DNA of 64,000 bases from the NCBI RefSeq assembly GCF_000143415.4, contig NW_003314293.1, positions 461,724-525,723 on the forward strand, read 5' to 3'. Under the pieces are notes generated by a model. That model searched no databases. It saw only the letters and a program-made list of their open reading frames with translations, and had not been told where the DNA came from. Numbering within the stretch: the first letter of the stretch is position 1; every line of letters starts with the position of its first letter. Positions 10,066 to 22,729 of this stretch are shown here, in pieces. The position numbers and the translations under genes are program-made. Origin of the DNA: Selaginella moellendorffii (taxonomy: Eukaryota; Streptophyta; Lycopodiopsida; Selaginellales; Selaginellaceae).

Positions 10066-12420
10066 TCTGAAAGTGCAGAAAAGAAGTTAAGACCATACAA
10101 AAAATGATTGGAGAATGGCCTAAATCATAACATACCAAACAACCTCAATAGCATGAGGCCACATGCCATTATTCAAACATGCTATTGACACCCACGTGAA
10201 ATTTTGCATTCACAAAATTGGCATGAGCCCTCATGCCATCTTGATATACACACAGCTGCAGGCAAGTAAAAACATACATGACAATACGCTAGCATTGAAA
10301 TTGCAAGGGCCCAAGATGGCATGTGGCCTCATGCCATTTCTAAATGTGGTCCTAAGCCATTCCATGGTGAACATACCAGGAAGCACAAGTGCCGAATATC
10401 AAGAGGAAGCGGTAGCCACACCAAAGATAGTGCCGCTCGCAACACCGCAACTACTCGTAGCGCGGCTCGCAACACCGCAACTGCTCGTAGCGCCGCTCGC
10501 ACAAACTGCCACTCGCATAAACTGCCGCTCGCAATGGCGCTCGCAATGCCGCAACCGCTCGTAGACGCATAAACCACAGCTCACAACGCCGCTTACACAA
10601 GCAACGCTCACTGCGCTCAGCGGAACCAAGAACACGGCGCACAAAAATGATAGACTTAGGAATGAGTTCGAGAATTCAAAAATAACACACGCTTGAACGT
10701 CACATCAAATCCTCTAACAAACCAGATCTTATGATTCCTCTGAAAAATTTCAAACTGAGTAGCTTCTAGACTTTGCTGTCGGAGGTTGAACTTTGTCACA
10801 TCATGTCCTTGCCTCGATCCAGCTGTGCCATGTCAGTGATTCGAACTTTGCCATGCCATGTCAGCGATCCGCGCCAAGATTATTCGCCGTGTAAAGGAAT
10901 AATTATGCTGTGTGTGTACGTCCATTTATGGCAATATAAGACCACACGCCATTCAAAGAATAATGCTAGTCGAGCATTTTTTGGTGCATTTTTGGGCTCA
11001 AAATTGCATGAGCCCACACGCTATAAAGTTTACCTGTACCAAAAATAGAAACAGCTTTATTTACTTGGGAATTTAAGTGGTTGAGGCATTTTTAAACTTA
11101 CAAACACATGCCCTACTTACATTCCTTTGGTTGCTTAAAATTCAAAAATATTATAAACCTTTCTTTTTGCATTTTCAATGTTTTCAATTATGGTTTTTGA
11201 TTTTCGCAGGACCAGCCTAGTAATCTATTTGCATCCCGTCATGTTTATAGCTAGCTTTTGTTTGTCCCCTTCGCTAGCCTGAGATACATCTGCTCGGCAT
11301 CTGCCTCTTACAGCATTTGCCCAGAAAGGGCATCTTTCTTCACGCAACATTTGCCACATGTTTAGGGTTTAGGGTTTAGGGTTTAGCAATTCAGTAGCTT
11401 GATAAACATGCAAATACAGAACTTGATGCAAAATCCTTTGATATGTCACAATGCCCCTAGGACCATAAACACATTTCAATAGAGAGGGTCCTTTCATTTC
11501 ATAACTCCTTATGTAGATCTTGGTGAAACCAGAGTTAGTGAAGTTGGTTTCTTTGTGATCCTGCATCTGATTGTGATGTCCCTTTGCAGTGTCGATGGAA
11601 AGGTCAATGCACACCAAATGTAGAATCTTGGAGCAAAATAACGGTCGGATCTATGGCAAATGCCCTTGAAACATTGTAAGGCTCGTGTGGTCTCATGTGG
11701 TGTCCGATCGAGATGCTTCTTTGCAGGGTCATCAAGAAGGACATTGTATACCATTCTTTATTTAGCTGAACATCTGGCATTTTTGGAAATACAAGATGCT
11801 TTGGAATATCCAATCATGCATGGTATAAATATAGCGAGGGTATTAAATGATATCCCAATCATGATCTTTCTTTTGGATTTCACGTGCATGCAGTCCGAGG
11901 AATGATGACGTTGCGGATTTCTTTTGGATTTCACGTGCATGCATGCGCGCGGCGATCCAGAAATTAATGGTGGCGCCCAAATCCGAGGAATGATGACGTG
12001 GCAGGATTACCAACCATCGTGACATTTCGCACGTGTGAGGTTAGGTTTTGCATTTTGCTTTGTACTCGCGCTCGCACACTCACGCTCACATGGCGCTCCC
12101 ACTCGCGATCACGCTCACATTCGTGCTCATCTACCTTCTCTACAGGTTTCTCGTGTGCATCGGCGTCCACTTGCGCTTGCATCACACTCGCGCTCGCATC
12201 GTGCTCGTGTGCATCGGCGTCCACTTCAAGACACACCTAGTTTGTAACTTCGCCGCCCACTCCGCCACCCACATGCAGCCCACTTGGCGTCCCGGGAGAT
12301 TTTAGCGCCACTCTCCAACTGTAAGTGGCAGAGTAGCCTTGCTGCTATGATCCGCTGCACACACAGTGCACATTCGCCAGCGAGTCCGGCCTCGATTGTC
12401 ACGCCTTCATTCGGCTTCAA
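10066..12420. promoter_or_regulatory. Divergent intergenic/leader region of copy 1
   Basis: It holds the leaders of both element genes. At the left is the transposase leader intron with three palindromes (10148-10169, 10218-10239, 10316-10337). Next comes a GC-rich leader built on GAGCGGCGCTACGAG-like units (about 10440-10640), here on the minus strand. The middle is AT-rich with a run of three to four TTTAGGG units at about 11363-11390 (telo-box type). From about 12035 to 12230 comes a GCGAGCGCGAGTGG-type minisatellite leading to the fusion-gene start. ORFs at 11369-11905 are broken differently in each copy, so I treat them as non-coding. Confidence 0.6.
10148..10337. repeat. Three palindromes in the transposase leader intron (copy 1)
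   Basis: Members at 10148-10169, 10218-10239 and 10316-10337, the last two nearly perfect. The same three sit at 38178-38199, 38108-38129 and 38010-38031 in copy 2. Confidence 0.8.
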
Positions 12421-12448
12421 ATGGTAAGTCTTTTAGGCCAAGTAGAAA

Positions 12449-12607
12449 ATGGCATGAGGCCACATGCCATTCAGTAGCAACATTGGCATGCACCGATTGG
12501 GCTCTCGAGTGCAGTCCGGTTACAGATGGCGTGTAGCCTCACGTCATCTTAGGATGCAGCCTCAAGACATCTGATGCAGTGGTGAATGGCGTGTGGCCTC
12601 ACGTTAT
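12449..12607. repeat. Three palindromes in intron 1 of the fusion gene (copy 1)
   Basis: Members at 12449-12470 (near-perfect), 12526-12547 and 12586-12607, within the 239-nt intron 12424-12662 that separates the start codon from codon 2. Confidence 0.8.
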
Positions 12608-13841
12608 TTCCAGCTGCTAGCTTTTTATCTGTCAGCTCTAATTGTTGTGCATTTCTGAACAGGCGAGGAATTGCGTTCTTCTTCCAGCCACTGTTAATGT
12701 GGATGCAGAGAAGGGGGAGGAGCTCACCAGTTGGACTTTTGGGATGGAAGGCGAGGATCTGAGGCTGTACAACATAGATAGTGGGAGAAAAGAATGCATG
12801 GGGATCCTCATCCAAGTGACAGACACTCCATGCAGTTCCATGCAAGAATATGGACTGGCACTTGTGGTAGAGACAGTGTCCGCCTTTAAGATCCACCTTG
12901 CACATCCTAGCGGCTTCCCGGAGGGGGGCAGCGGCTATGAGGAATTCCTAGAGGGAGCTAGGGAGAGGTTGTCCAGGAGGCCCACAATTTCAAAGACGCT
13001 GCGGGTCTATGAAGATCACATGGAATCCACAGACCTCACCTATGGCGATGTTCAAAAACTATATTCCAACATTGAGCTGCTGAGAGTGCCTCCAGTTCGC
13101 AAAGCGAAGGGGAAGGGGGTCGATCTGGAAACTACCCCAAAGCAGAAAAGGGTGGTCAAGCTCAAGCCGACGTCTGACTCTCCTGCTCCAAAAAAGAAGC
13201 TACTCGGTGATGCCATTGCCTCGGGTTCGAACACTACACCCACCAAAAAGAAGAGCCGCAAAGAGCAAAAAGAGCAAGAAGAGGCAGCAAAAATCGTCGC
13301 AGATAATAGTACTTGTTACTATTCCAACAAAGTATATACAATCGACGTGAGTCGTATCGACATCCAAAGCAAATACAACCACAAGCTAGTATCTGATGAG
13401 TGGGTGGAGAAACTGAAGCAGAAGATGCTGGCAAGTCCAGTAACACCCGACATCGCAGATGTGATCCCCTACTACCGAGCAATGAAGGGCGAAACGAGGT
13501 TTCCAAACTTGATCAATAGGAAGGTGTTGGACGATCAGAACATCCGGTTCTATGCCGTCTCCGGGCAGCATTCTAGCTTGGCGATGCAAGAGATAGTTGT
13601 GGATATTATGGTGGGCGAGGAGGTGCAAAAAGTCTTCAAGACAAGAGTTGTCCACCTGATAAAAGGCAACTCGCCCCTTCGATCTATCATATACATTTCC
13701 CACGCGCAGAATGTCAAGCAAGAAACGTGCTACAAATCGGGTCTGCACGAGACATTGGCACGAACACGGAAGCTCTAGGTTCAGCTGAAGAAGCCACAAA
13801 AACCAGGACAAGGACATGCACTAGCAACTAGCGCCTAGCAG

Positions 13842-13895
13842 GTAAGCCTCGTTGCATGTGGCATAGCATGTGGCCTCATGCCATTTCCATTGCAG
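13842..13895 (+). other. 54-nt intron 2 built around a palindrome (copy 1)
   Basis: It begins GTAAGCC and ends TTGCAG. The palindrome occupies 13863-13884. The length is a multiple of three with no stop inside, so it could be spliced or retained without a frameshift. Confidence 0.65.
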
Positions 13896-15340
13896 GAATT
13901 CTCGAGTCTTCTCTCGAAAACACTGGGGGTCAATGACACACTCAGCATCCATAACATTCCACTCGCGACAAAAGTTGTTTTTGACAAATGGGTAGATGTG
14001 CTGAGGAGGTACCATGACGGGGAGTTGCTAAACTCAATGGGTGTGGAGGACGGCCAGAAGCCCAATGATTTGAAGCTCAACGCCTTGCGTTTCTCGCGGT
14101 CTCTAGACGACGACGACCTTTTGACAGTGGCTAATGCTCTTCTACGTGGTGAGGTAGTCTTCAACAAGACCAAAATGACTCCCGGCCATATTGTGACATA
14201 CGAGGACTTGTGCATGACTCTGAGAGCTCGTGCGCTATTGAAGGATTGGATCTTTGAGCAAGTGGCCGTGGAGAGGGTGAGCATCGACACCACGCAAGAG
14301 ATGATGGAAGAGCTAGAGTTGTCAAATGAAGACATCGACGAGTACGTGAAGGGGCCCCCAAGTTCATCGATCTGCTACGGGATGCCACGAAAAGTAAAGC
14401 TGAGAAGTTGGATCAGTATCCAAATTTCATTAAAAGGGATGTCGACCGCCGGCTTCAGAAACAGCTCGACCCCACAGCAGAGGCCTATCGAGAACCTTAC
14501 CGGGTATACGTGAATTCGGATGAGGATCAAAGGTGGAGGAGCATCGTTTCCCGCGGAGATGAGCAGGTCAAGAACATCTTTTGTGTGATGGACTTCACAA
14601 ACGAGGAGATCACTCATGCAGACGAAGTCAGCTCCATCATTGACTTAATGGTGGGACTTGCGGAGGTGGAATCTTCAGTCCACTATATGATCTATGACTC
14701 CGAATCCTATCACAAGTTCTAGAAGGCCTTGAACGAGGTGAAGGCTCGGTTGAAAGGCAAGGAGATGCGGGAGATCCATGGGATAATGGCTAAGAAGAAG
14801 ATACCGACGAATGTCCGCATCTTCACACTCGCCCTTGTTATTGGTCCTGCAGCAGAGTGGGACTGGAGTGACTTCCCAGCTTCGTTCGACAAGGCCGATC
14901 GAATTGATCTGAGGGAGGTCAATTTACCTGTGCCTGAGGAACTGAAGACGGCTATGGAGCTTTCGAATCCATAGAAAGCTCCAAGTGTAGCATGGGAAAT
15001 GCTCAGCTGGGTCTTCAACGCAATAGCGGGTGACTTCAAGGGCAAATGCGTTGTCGAGTACAACTACGGCGGACTATTCTTTCGAGCCGCACTACTCAAG
15101 GGTGTCCCGTGTGTTGCGGTGACAAACTCCATTGAAGAGGTGACTTCAATAGAGCATATAATTACAGTTGCCAAAGAAAAACAGTATCTTCTCTGCGAAC
15201 CTGGTGAGTACGCACTTTAAGTTTAAATGTTATCTCACAAGCTCTGTATGCAGGAGCGTGGCCACCCCCAGATGCTGAAACGGCGTTAATAGCTATTGTT
15301 GAAGATACCCATGTTGGGCCGAGCTCACAACCTGCACAAG

Positions 15341-15708
15341 GTAAAGTCACGTGAGGCCTCACGCGATTTTGATTATAGATCGTTGTGAATATTCAGACAC
15401 GAGGACTGAAAAGCGCACTGGTGGCGCGTCGAAGAAGGACAAACAGACAAGCAATAGATAAAAAGGAGGTACAAATTATATTTGCAATGGCGTGTGGTCT
15501 CATGCCATTCCTTGTAGGAGACACTTCTTCAAAGGCAAAACAGGCAAGCACCAGCCAAGCTCAAACTGACAGTGGTCATAAAAAGCGAAAGCACGTTGGA
15601 CAGTCGTCGGGATCAGAGGCGTTTGATTTGAAAAGGAAGAAGGGCAACGAAAAGATGATAGGTAATGCCTTGCGGTTATGGCGTGTGTGCTCATGCCATT
15701 CATTGCAG
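15341..15708 (+). repeat. Three successive micro-introns each carrying one palindrome (copy 1)
   Basis: Introns 15341-15378 (38 nt), 15469-15517 (49 nt) and 15662-15708 (47 nt) each contain one palindrome between a GT donor and an AG acceptor. All three interrupt the frame in phase 1, and removing them restores a continuous lysine/serine-rich reading frame. Confidence 0.75.
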
Positions 15709-16927
15709 ATCAAGGGCTGAGTGAAAGCAGCCAGTCACCACCTCCTGACTCAGATTCCTATGGCGGACTCCCCTTCCCCAATCTCAATGGAGAGGTACAA
15801 TGGATGAGGGATGCTTTTCAAGTCAGGGCCACGTTTTTCTCATCTCGTCGTCTTCGAAGGTTGCAAGAACGTGCAGAAACCATGTTAAGACAGTCGGGTG
15901 AGGATACGGTCCTAGGTCATGCACTAAAATAGGCTATGGATGTCTTGTATTTTGAGATGGAGACTCGGCCAGATGATTTTCCCAAGATGGTCCTGGAAGA
16001 ACAAGCCATCCAGCCTGAGCAGCCTATGGAAGAAATGCAGGAGGGGGATGAGGAGCCAGAGAAAGATAATGAGCAGGAAGAGCAGAAGGACGAAGAGGAG
16101 GACAAAGAAGAGGAGGATGAAGAAGAGGAGGACGAAGAGGAGGAGGACGAAGAGGACTTGGATGGTCCTCACAATGGTGACGATCACAATAACGACGACG
16201 ACGATGATGACGACGATGGCAAGCCTGAGGTGGCCAAAGAGCAGCGGAGGAAGGTCATACAAGACAAATCATCAGGTAAATAATAGTACATCCATTCCTA
16301 ACCTTTTACCATTTCTAACATTGTCCATGTAGGTCACAGATTAAATGGTAAGTAGAGATTATTCAGTTGAATTAAGATACAAACTCTAGCCTTTAGTGTC
16401 GAGGAAGGATAGTGCCAAGCAAGGGTCGAAACGTATGTCCAATCCTTCAGAATCAGCAGTGTGCCCAAGTGATATCGGTCCTAGTTCCTTAATAGCAGTT
16501 GATGGTAAATACAGTATAGTCGATTCAATGTGCTAATGAGTTTGTTTTTAGTAGCACGGGAGGATACCATCTCAATGAAGGGAGATATTTGGATATGCAT
16601 ATGGATCCGCCAGTGGACTCTACTTGGCTGCAAGAGTCATCAGAGCTGGTGGAGGCTACTATCCATATCAACGCCAAGCAAGCTGACCACGCTCCACTTG
16701 ATGCTGCCTATACCATTGAGTCAATCTTGTCCACGTATCCAAATGACAGTGACCAGGCGCCATTGGACCCGCATGAGGCCGCCCCAGCCGCCGAGCCGGT
16801 CGTATCCTCATTTCCAATGGACTCAACGTGTGCCCAATCGTCTGACTATGCGCCGTTGGAACCTCCCTACACCGCCCTTACTGCCTGTTCGGTCATGTCC
16901 ACTTTGCCAACGGAGGCACCAGCTGAA

Positions 16928-17024
16928 ATGGCGTGTGATCACACACCATCGGAACCACCCCATGCCACTGTTGAGCCAGTTGTACCAGATTCTACAGCTG
17001 AAATGGCATGTGCCCACACGCCAT
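16928..17024. repeat. Two palindromes inside coding sequence (copy 1, exon 10)
   Basis: Members at 16928-16949 and 17003-17024 are translated as MACDHTPS and MACAHTPS inside a Thr/Pro/Glu/Ala-rich region. They are present at the same place in copy 2. Confidence 0.8.
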
Positions 17025-18079
17025 CGGATGCGATTGACCCCACATTGCAGAGGAGAGTATTTCCGCCCTTCACGTTTCCTCGACCAAAACCCTCTCAACG
17101 ACCATCGGGAGCACAATTCGCTAATATTGTAGATGGTAAAATTGACTTGTACCATTTTTTATGCTGATGCATTTCATTTCAGAGTCACGGCGAAGGTACT
17201 GTATCGTTTTTTATTTGAACGGTGTCTTTTTCTCCCATGAGCGTGGCTCGTCCTCGAATGTCACTACACCCTCCAAAGCCTGCGGTCGCAAGTTGGTCAA
17301 AAGAGACAGATTCACATTAATCACACGGGAGAAACTGCGGGATCTAATAATGACCATGCGACACTTAAAACAAAGGGCCGGGTTCAATTTGCAATTGGGA
17401 GTTTGGACATCCATGATGCGCCACAATGCATTAATGTTGCTACAGATGATGCACGATCAGACGCGAGTAATATTACCATTTGACTTTCTCCTAACACAGG
17501 AGGATTGCTTGACTATGGTCCATGTGAGAGGTAGCAAGCCCATCTTCGTCAAGCCAGAGGCTGTAGTGATGAACCGGACTGCTAGGTCAAGTGAAATCCT
17601 CATCATCGATGACTCGCCGATTAAAACTGCAGCGAACATGCACACATATGCAGTGCACCCCATCTCTTGCAGTATGGAAACTAGGGAGAAGAAACCATAT
17701 GTTCTGGGGGACCTTGCAAAACGGCTTGGAGCGATGGTGATAGAGAACCGGCCAGTCCAGGAGGTGGTTGTAGAAATCAACCAAATGGCAGATGGAACGG
17801 TATATTAGAAGCTATTTGATCGGACAGACACCAGTCATCATTTATGGCATGTATATTGTCTAGCCAAGCACTATCCGCATCTCCATAATCTGCTCAACCG
17901 GATGGGTTCTTCGACCACTGAACATGAGCATGGACATATTAGAGAAGAGATGGCATTACTATTGGGTTTAAATCCTGATAGTGTGGAGAGTGATGAAATT
18001 CCAAGATTATTGTATAGGCGTTGGAGGCAAAAAATAACAGTCTGAGATGGCATGTATTTATTTAAAAATGTAACTTATT

Positions 18080-18101
18080 ATGGCATGGGGTTCCATGCCA
18101 T
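18080..18101. repeat. Palindrome 3' of the fusion gene (copy 1)
   Basis: Core TGGCATGGGGTTCCATGCCA, 35 bp after the stop codon. The equivalent in copy 2 (near 29149-29170) is degraded. Confidence 0.7.
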
Positions 18102-18186
18102 TGTATTAATATTAAAAGACAATTCTTTGAGAGGATTTGCATTATACTAAAAGGTGTTACAACATGTTATTGGAAGTCTACGAAGT

Positions 18187-18286
18187 NNNNNNNNNNNNNN
18201 NNNNNNNNNNNNNNNNNNNNNNNNNNNNNNNNNNNNNNNNNNNNNNNNNNNNNNNNNNNNNNNNNNNNNNNNNNNNNNNNNNNNNN
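18187..18286. other. Assembly gap (100 N)
   Basis: A round 100-N run of unknown true size. By comparison with copy 2 and with the right LTR of gypsy B, it hides at least about 300 bp of the inner end of copy 1 and about 420 bp of the left LTR. Confidence 0.95.
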
Positions 18287-19052
18287 CCCCCCCCTTTTTT
18301 TCCCCAAAAGGGAGGGTCCCAACCCCCCTGGGGGGGGGGGGGGCCCCAATAGGCCCCAAGTGTCTTCAGGTGGGGCCCCCCCCCCCCATGGGTTGGGGGG
18401 CCCGGGTGTAATTTTCCCTTTGAGGGGGGGGAGGTTCTTTTGGGCCTTTCCTGGGAGGGCCCCTTGGGCCACAACCAAGTCCTTGTTTCTTCCCCCCCAA
18501 GGCCCCTGGGTCCCAGTTTTAACCCCAAGTCAGTTGGGGAGCCCCCTGGGGGAATTCCTTCAAAATTGTTTCCGGGGCCCCCCTATCCCTTAAAAAGGTT
18601 GGGAAACCGAGGGAGGGCCCCCCCCCCCCCCCCCCCCCCCCGGGAGATGCACGCTTTGGGCTTTCACCCTTTACCCATATTAGTATTCGAACTCAGTCTC
18701 TGGCTCAATCTTGGACTCAATCTCATATCCGACTTCGGATTCAGTCTCGGACTCGATCTCGGACCCGATCTCGGACTCGACCTCGGACTCGACCTTGGAC
18801 GCGGTCTCGGACTCGACCTTGGACTCGGTCTCGAACCCGATCTCGGATCTCGGACTCTGTCTCGAACTCGGTCTCAAACTCGGTCTCCAAGTCGGCCTCG
18901 GACTCGATTCCGGACTCTATCTCGAACTCGGTCTCAGAGTCGGTCTTGGACTCGATCTCAGACTTGGTCCCATCCAATGAACTCTTTATCATTTTGGTCA
19001 TGCTTTCAGGGATTGTTTAGCCTATGACACATCGGGGAGTTGGTTCCTTACA
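18287..19052 (-). repeat. Gypsy B left (3') LTR, partial, with corrupted first part
   Basis: It aligns with 24620-25374 of the right LTR. From 18287 to about 18660 C and G runs are expanded (up to about 13-18 bases) and many bases differ, whereas from 18660 on the match is clean. The clean part contains the GACTCG/GTCTCG minisatellite (18685-18970) and the terminus GGTTCCTTACA ending at 19052. The start is lost in the gap. Confidence 0.8.
18685..18970. repeat. GACTCG/GTCTCG minisatellite in the gypsy B left LTR
   Basis: About 48 tandem 6-bp units alternating GACTCG, GTCTCG, GACCTC and GATCTC variants. Translated, it gives spurious SDS- or EIE-type repeats on either strand. The same array is at 25022-25300 in the right LTR. 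Confidence 0.85.
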
Positions 19053-19515
19053 ACTCCACCACCTATAAAAGAAGTTCGATGCCCATATTAAATGTCTCTC
19101 CTTTTAATCCTATGACTTGTTGACCATGTCTCCGGGGGCATCCCCCACTTAGCAGTGTGCCTAAGTTAGCCTCCCCGGCCAAGAGCCCATGACAACGGAA
19201 TATAGGTGTCCCTATACTCCTCACCCCACCATGCCCTAGTATGGGGTTGGGATTTGAACCCAGCCTTGCTTTACTAGGGGGTTGGGACTCAAACCCAACC
19301 TCCATAGAATATGTCTACAGATTCGACATCCCCGTGGGGAGTTGGGCATAGTTCTCTATTCCTGATTGACTTAACTAACCCATGCTAATTAGCTTACCTT
19401 CGGCATGCCTTCGGGTCCTAACATATGCCATTGCTCAAGTTCATAAATTGATACTTTAATTAAACTTTGCATAAGTACATAGAGTTCTGCCTTGCAGAAA
19501 TTCCTCCACTAGATG
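19053..19515. other. Gypsy B 3' untranslated interior
   Basis: Between the left LTR and the chromodomain-coding end of pol. On the minus strand, a purine-rich AGGTGGTGGAGT immediately before the LTR is the likely polypurine tract. No gene. Confidence 0.6.
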
Positions 19516-22500
19516 TCACGCATTCGCTAGGTTCTCCTTTGGTTCCCATGTTACTTCGCAGTGTGGAAATCCTTTCCACCTCACATGGAACTCTCTCACC
19601 TCGTGTCCTTGTCGCTTGCTCTTGCGCGCATTGAGAATGGCCTCCACTTTGTATTCCTCTTCCCCTTGGATAACCTCAAGTAAAAGTCTCACTTGGTCCT
19701 TGCGAAGTGGATCCTCAAAGTACGGTTTGAGTAGGTTCACATGGAACACTGGGTGCATCTTCCCCATCTCTCGAGGAAGTCGGAGGCGGTAAGCCACTTT
19801 GCATCTTACTTTTGGGTCAACTTTCAGCTGATCCCACTTGGCAGTCTAAGATTTTTAGTGTTCAGCCACACCTTCCCCCCAACTTGGAACTCTACATCCC
19901 CCAACGCTTCTAGTTCACGTACTTGGTTTGCCTTTGTTGAGCTCGTTCCAAGGAATCCCTCACTAGATTCCAAATGTTGAGTCTTTCTGCCGTGAATGCC
20001 TCCACTGTGGGTAGCTCTCCATGATACTCGGCCACGCCGAGTTCCACAGGACCTTCAATAGCTCGCCTATTGATGACTTCCCATGGACTCACCCTGATAC
20101 TTGAATGTGGTGAGTTGTTGTAACACATCTCCGCAAGTCCTAAATGACTTACCCAATTGATCTGGTCTCCGGAAACATAGCATCGCAAATAATCCTCCAG
20201 CTGCCTATTCACCCTTTTCGTTTGCCCATCTGTGAAGAAGTGTTAGTGCCATCCAACTTGACTTAATACCCAATACCTGTCTGTGGGTGATAGGTTGTGC
20301 TAAATTTCAACTTGGTGCGATACTGTTCCAGGAGTGTTCTCCAGAACCTGTTGGTGAAGATCTTATCTCTATCTGAGATGATCTCCTCTGGCCTTCCCCA
20401 CACTCGAACCACTTGTTCAAAGAACAGCTTTGCCACACCTGCCACATCCACTTCCGTTGTGGTGGGTATGAAATGTGCCATCTTCGAAAATCGGTCCACC
20501 ACCACGAATATCGCATCAAACCCCTCACTTGGGGGAAGTCCCGTGATGAAGTCCATCATAAGACATTTCCACGGACGATATGGAATTGGGATGCTTTGTA
20601 ACAAGCCCCTACTAGCTTTAGTCACGGCTTTGACCTGCTGACATGTTGGGCATGTCTTTACATAGTCTTGGACATCCTTAGCCATGTCTGGCCAATGGTA
20701 CTTCCTCTTGAGTAAGCCCATCATCTTGGGCACTTCGCCATGTCCCGCAAGAGGTCCATCATGACACTCTTTTAAGGCTACCTTCCTTAGTTCCCCTTCT
20801 GGAACATACACCCTCATTTGCTTGTAATAGATGAGTTTGTTGCGTTTCGCATAGCCCGTTTTCTCTTCCATTGGTAGCTCACTTCTCTGGTGAGCTTCCC
20901 GTGCCTCTAAATTCCTCAGCAACACTTCTTGTGCTAGACCATCGTTCTCGTATACTGTCCGCACATCATCCCAAAAGGTTGCTATCACACTAGATATTGC
21001 CAACTTCAAGCTCGCTTTTCGACTTAGCGCATTTGCCACGATGTTGCTCTTCCCAGGTTTGTACAAAATCTCGCAATCAAACTCGGCCAAAGCATTGGCC
21101 CACTAACCTTGTTTCCCTCTCAAGTCGGGTTGTGACAAGAAGTGTTTCATTGCCACATTGTCCGTATAAACCTTGAAGTGTCTCCCAAGGTAGTGTTGCC
21201 ACTCCTTGAGTGCCTTGACCACCGCAAACAATTCCTTCTTGTGGGCAGGCCACTTTCGTTGAGCCTTGTCCAACTTTTTCGAGAAGAACGCTACTGGATG
21301 GTTGTCTTGCTTCAAAATTGCGCCCAACACAAAGTCTGAAGCATTCGTTTCTACCTCAAAGTCCTCACCAAAGTCTGGTAGCGCTAACATGGGAGCCTTC
21401 CTCAACTTCCCTTTGAGGTGGACAAATGCCACCTCACATTCCATACCATCTTCCCTTTTCCCGTTTGGTCCATTAAGGGTAGGGCTACTCTTGAATAGTG
21501 TTTGATAAACTTTCGGTAGTAGTTGCATAGCCCCAAGAATGCCCTTAACTCGTGTACATTCGATGGTCGCTCCCAATCCTAGATTGTTTGAACCTTCTCA
21601 GGGTCCACCTTAAGCCCGTCCTTGCCCACCACATGCCCGAGAAACTTTAACTCTTGTTGAGCAAAGTCACATTTGCTCTCTTTAGCATACAACTGATGTT
21701 CCTTTAGTTTCTCAAACACTTTTGTCAAGTGTTTGGCATGCTCCTCTAGCATTTTGCTATAGATCAGGATGTCATCAATATAGACGACCACAAAGTGATC
21801 TAGATAGGGTACAAAGATGTGGTTCATCAACACCAAAAACGTTGCTAGTGCATTGCATAGCCCAAAGAGCATCACCAGAATCTCAAAGCTCCCATACCTC
21901 ATTCGACAGGTTGTCTTCTCGACATCTTCCTCTGCTACCCTGATCTAGTAGTATCCTGACCTTAGGTCAATCCTTGAGAAGTATTTAGCCTTTCCCAACC
22001 TATCGAACAAGTCCTCAATCCTTGGCAAAGGGTATTTGTTCTTTTTTGTATACTTGTTAAGCAACTGGTAGTCTATGCACATGCTCATAGATCCATCTTT
22101 CTTTTTCACAAATAACACCGGCGCCCCATATGACAACTTGCTCAACCTAACATACCATTTGTCCACCAACTCTTTTAGTTGGTGCTTGAGCTCCTCGAGT
22201 TCCTTTTCGTTCAAACGATAGGGGGGACGGACCACCGCTTCAGCACCCTCGACCAGCTCAATCTTATGTTCTATCAGTCATACGGGAGGCAACCCCGCTG
22301 GTAGCTCCTCTGGCATGGTATCCTGGAATTGGTCCAACACCCGTTGGATCACTAAAGGTACTTCCTCCATTCCAATCTTTTTGTCACTCTTCACTGAGAG
22401 TAAGCACAAAAATGCTGCTTTGGTTCCTTTAGTGAGTTGTCCTCTCGTGGACACTAGGTTTAGGTAGGATTCTTTGGCCTTGCATTGCCCTACCTTTAGA

Positions 22501-22652
22501 TCCTGGGCCTCCACCTTGGATCTCCTTCCTTGGGCATTTGCTAGTACCACAAGGTTCCTACCTTGTCCATGCAGGGCTACCACGAACCGATTGAACCAAT
22601 CCATCCCAAAGATTACGTCAAATCCCGCCATGTTTAACACGGTGAAATCCAT
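19516..22652 (-). pseudogene. Gypsy B pol: protease end, RT, RNase H, integrase, chromodomain
   Basis: Minus-strand Ty3/gypsy pol with several stops. In order from the 5' side: the protease C-terminal part (22652 down); RT with [12 protein letters not shown], then YIDDILIYSK near 21760-21790 (catalytic YIDD); RNase H (NASDFVLGAILKQ, 21330); the integrase zinc-binding region (CPTCQQVKA, 20630); the catalytic core (MMDFITGLP; DRFSKMAHFIP; IISDRDKIFTNRFW); and, near 19530-19650, a chromodomain (YKVEAILNARK...FHVRWKGFP...TWEPKENL). The chromodomain marks a chromovirus. Frames are long but broken (for example near 22260, 21950, 21580, 21100, 20240 and 19850), so it is not autonomous. Confidence 0.9.
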
Positions 22653-22729
22653 GTCTACTTTCCATGTCCCTACTTCGACTCTCGCTTGACGTAGTACCTC
22701 ATCGGTGCTTTGGCTACCTTGAACAAACT

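Larger units (their letters stand above)
12421..18045 (+). pseudogene. ParB-like / FCP1-like fusion gene, decayed copy 1
   Basis: Counterpart of the copy 2 gene at 29202-34809. The ATG (12421-12423) is the last codon of exon 1. Introns seen: 12424-12662, 13842-13895, 15204-15253, 15341-15378, 15469-15517 and 15662-15708, then about 16275-16332, 16349-16395, 16504-16550 and 17136-17181. Damage: TGG to TAG just before intron 2; the shared TAG at 14718-14720; further in-frame stops (for example in SNP*KAPS, near 14972); and a 1-bp deletion after ACCATCTCAATG near 16578. The HAD nucleophile Asp is changed to Tyr (VFYLNGVFF). The acidic tract is longer than in copy 2. Intact frames are still long, so decay is recent. 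Confidence 0.8.
6445..18186 (-). mobile_element. Giant TIR element, copy 1 (truncated by the assembly gap)
   Basis: Inverted relative to copy 2 and clearly the same element across its whole length, with scattered substitutions. The outer end reads ATGCTCTATTTTGTTAAAGT, which differs by two bases from the copy 2 TIR. The inner end (about 300 bp in copy 2) falls in the gap. The probable duplication beside the outer end is CTTA (6441-6444), but the partner cannot be seen. It carries a decayed transposase gene (7164-10065) and a decayed fusion gene (12421-18045), which are transcribed away from a shared intergenic region. It lacks the 0.9-kb duplication present in copy 2. Confidence 0.9.

Noticed and set aside
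10340-10640. CRISPR-like array in the GC-rich leader
   Set aside because: Short irregular tandem units without constant repeats and spacers; the context is a plant nuclear transposon.
11363-11390. Interstitial telomere
   Set aside because: Only three to four TTTAGGG units, located in the shared promoter of a mobile element and present in each copy. A telo-box promoter element is the simpler reading.
18360-18660. ORFs rich in Gly/Pro around the gap
   Set aside because: Produced by inflated C/G homopolymers in a low-quality consensus.
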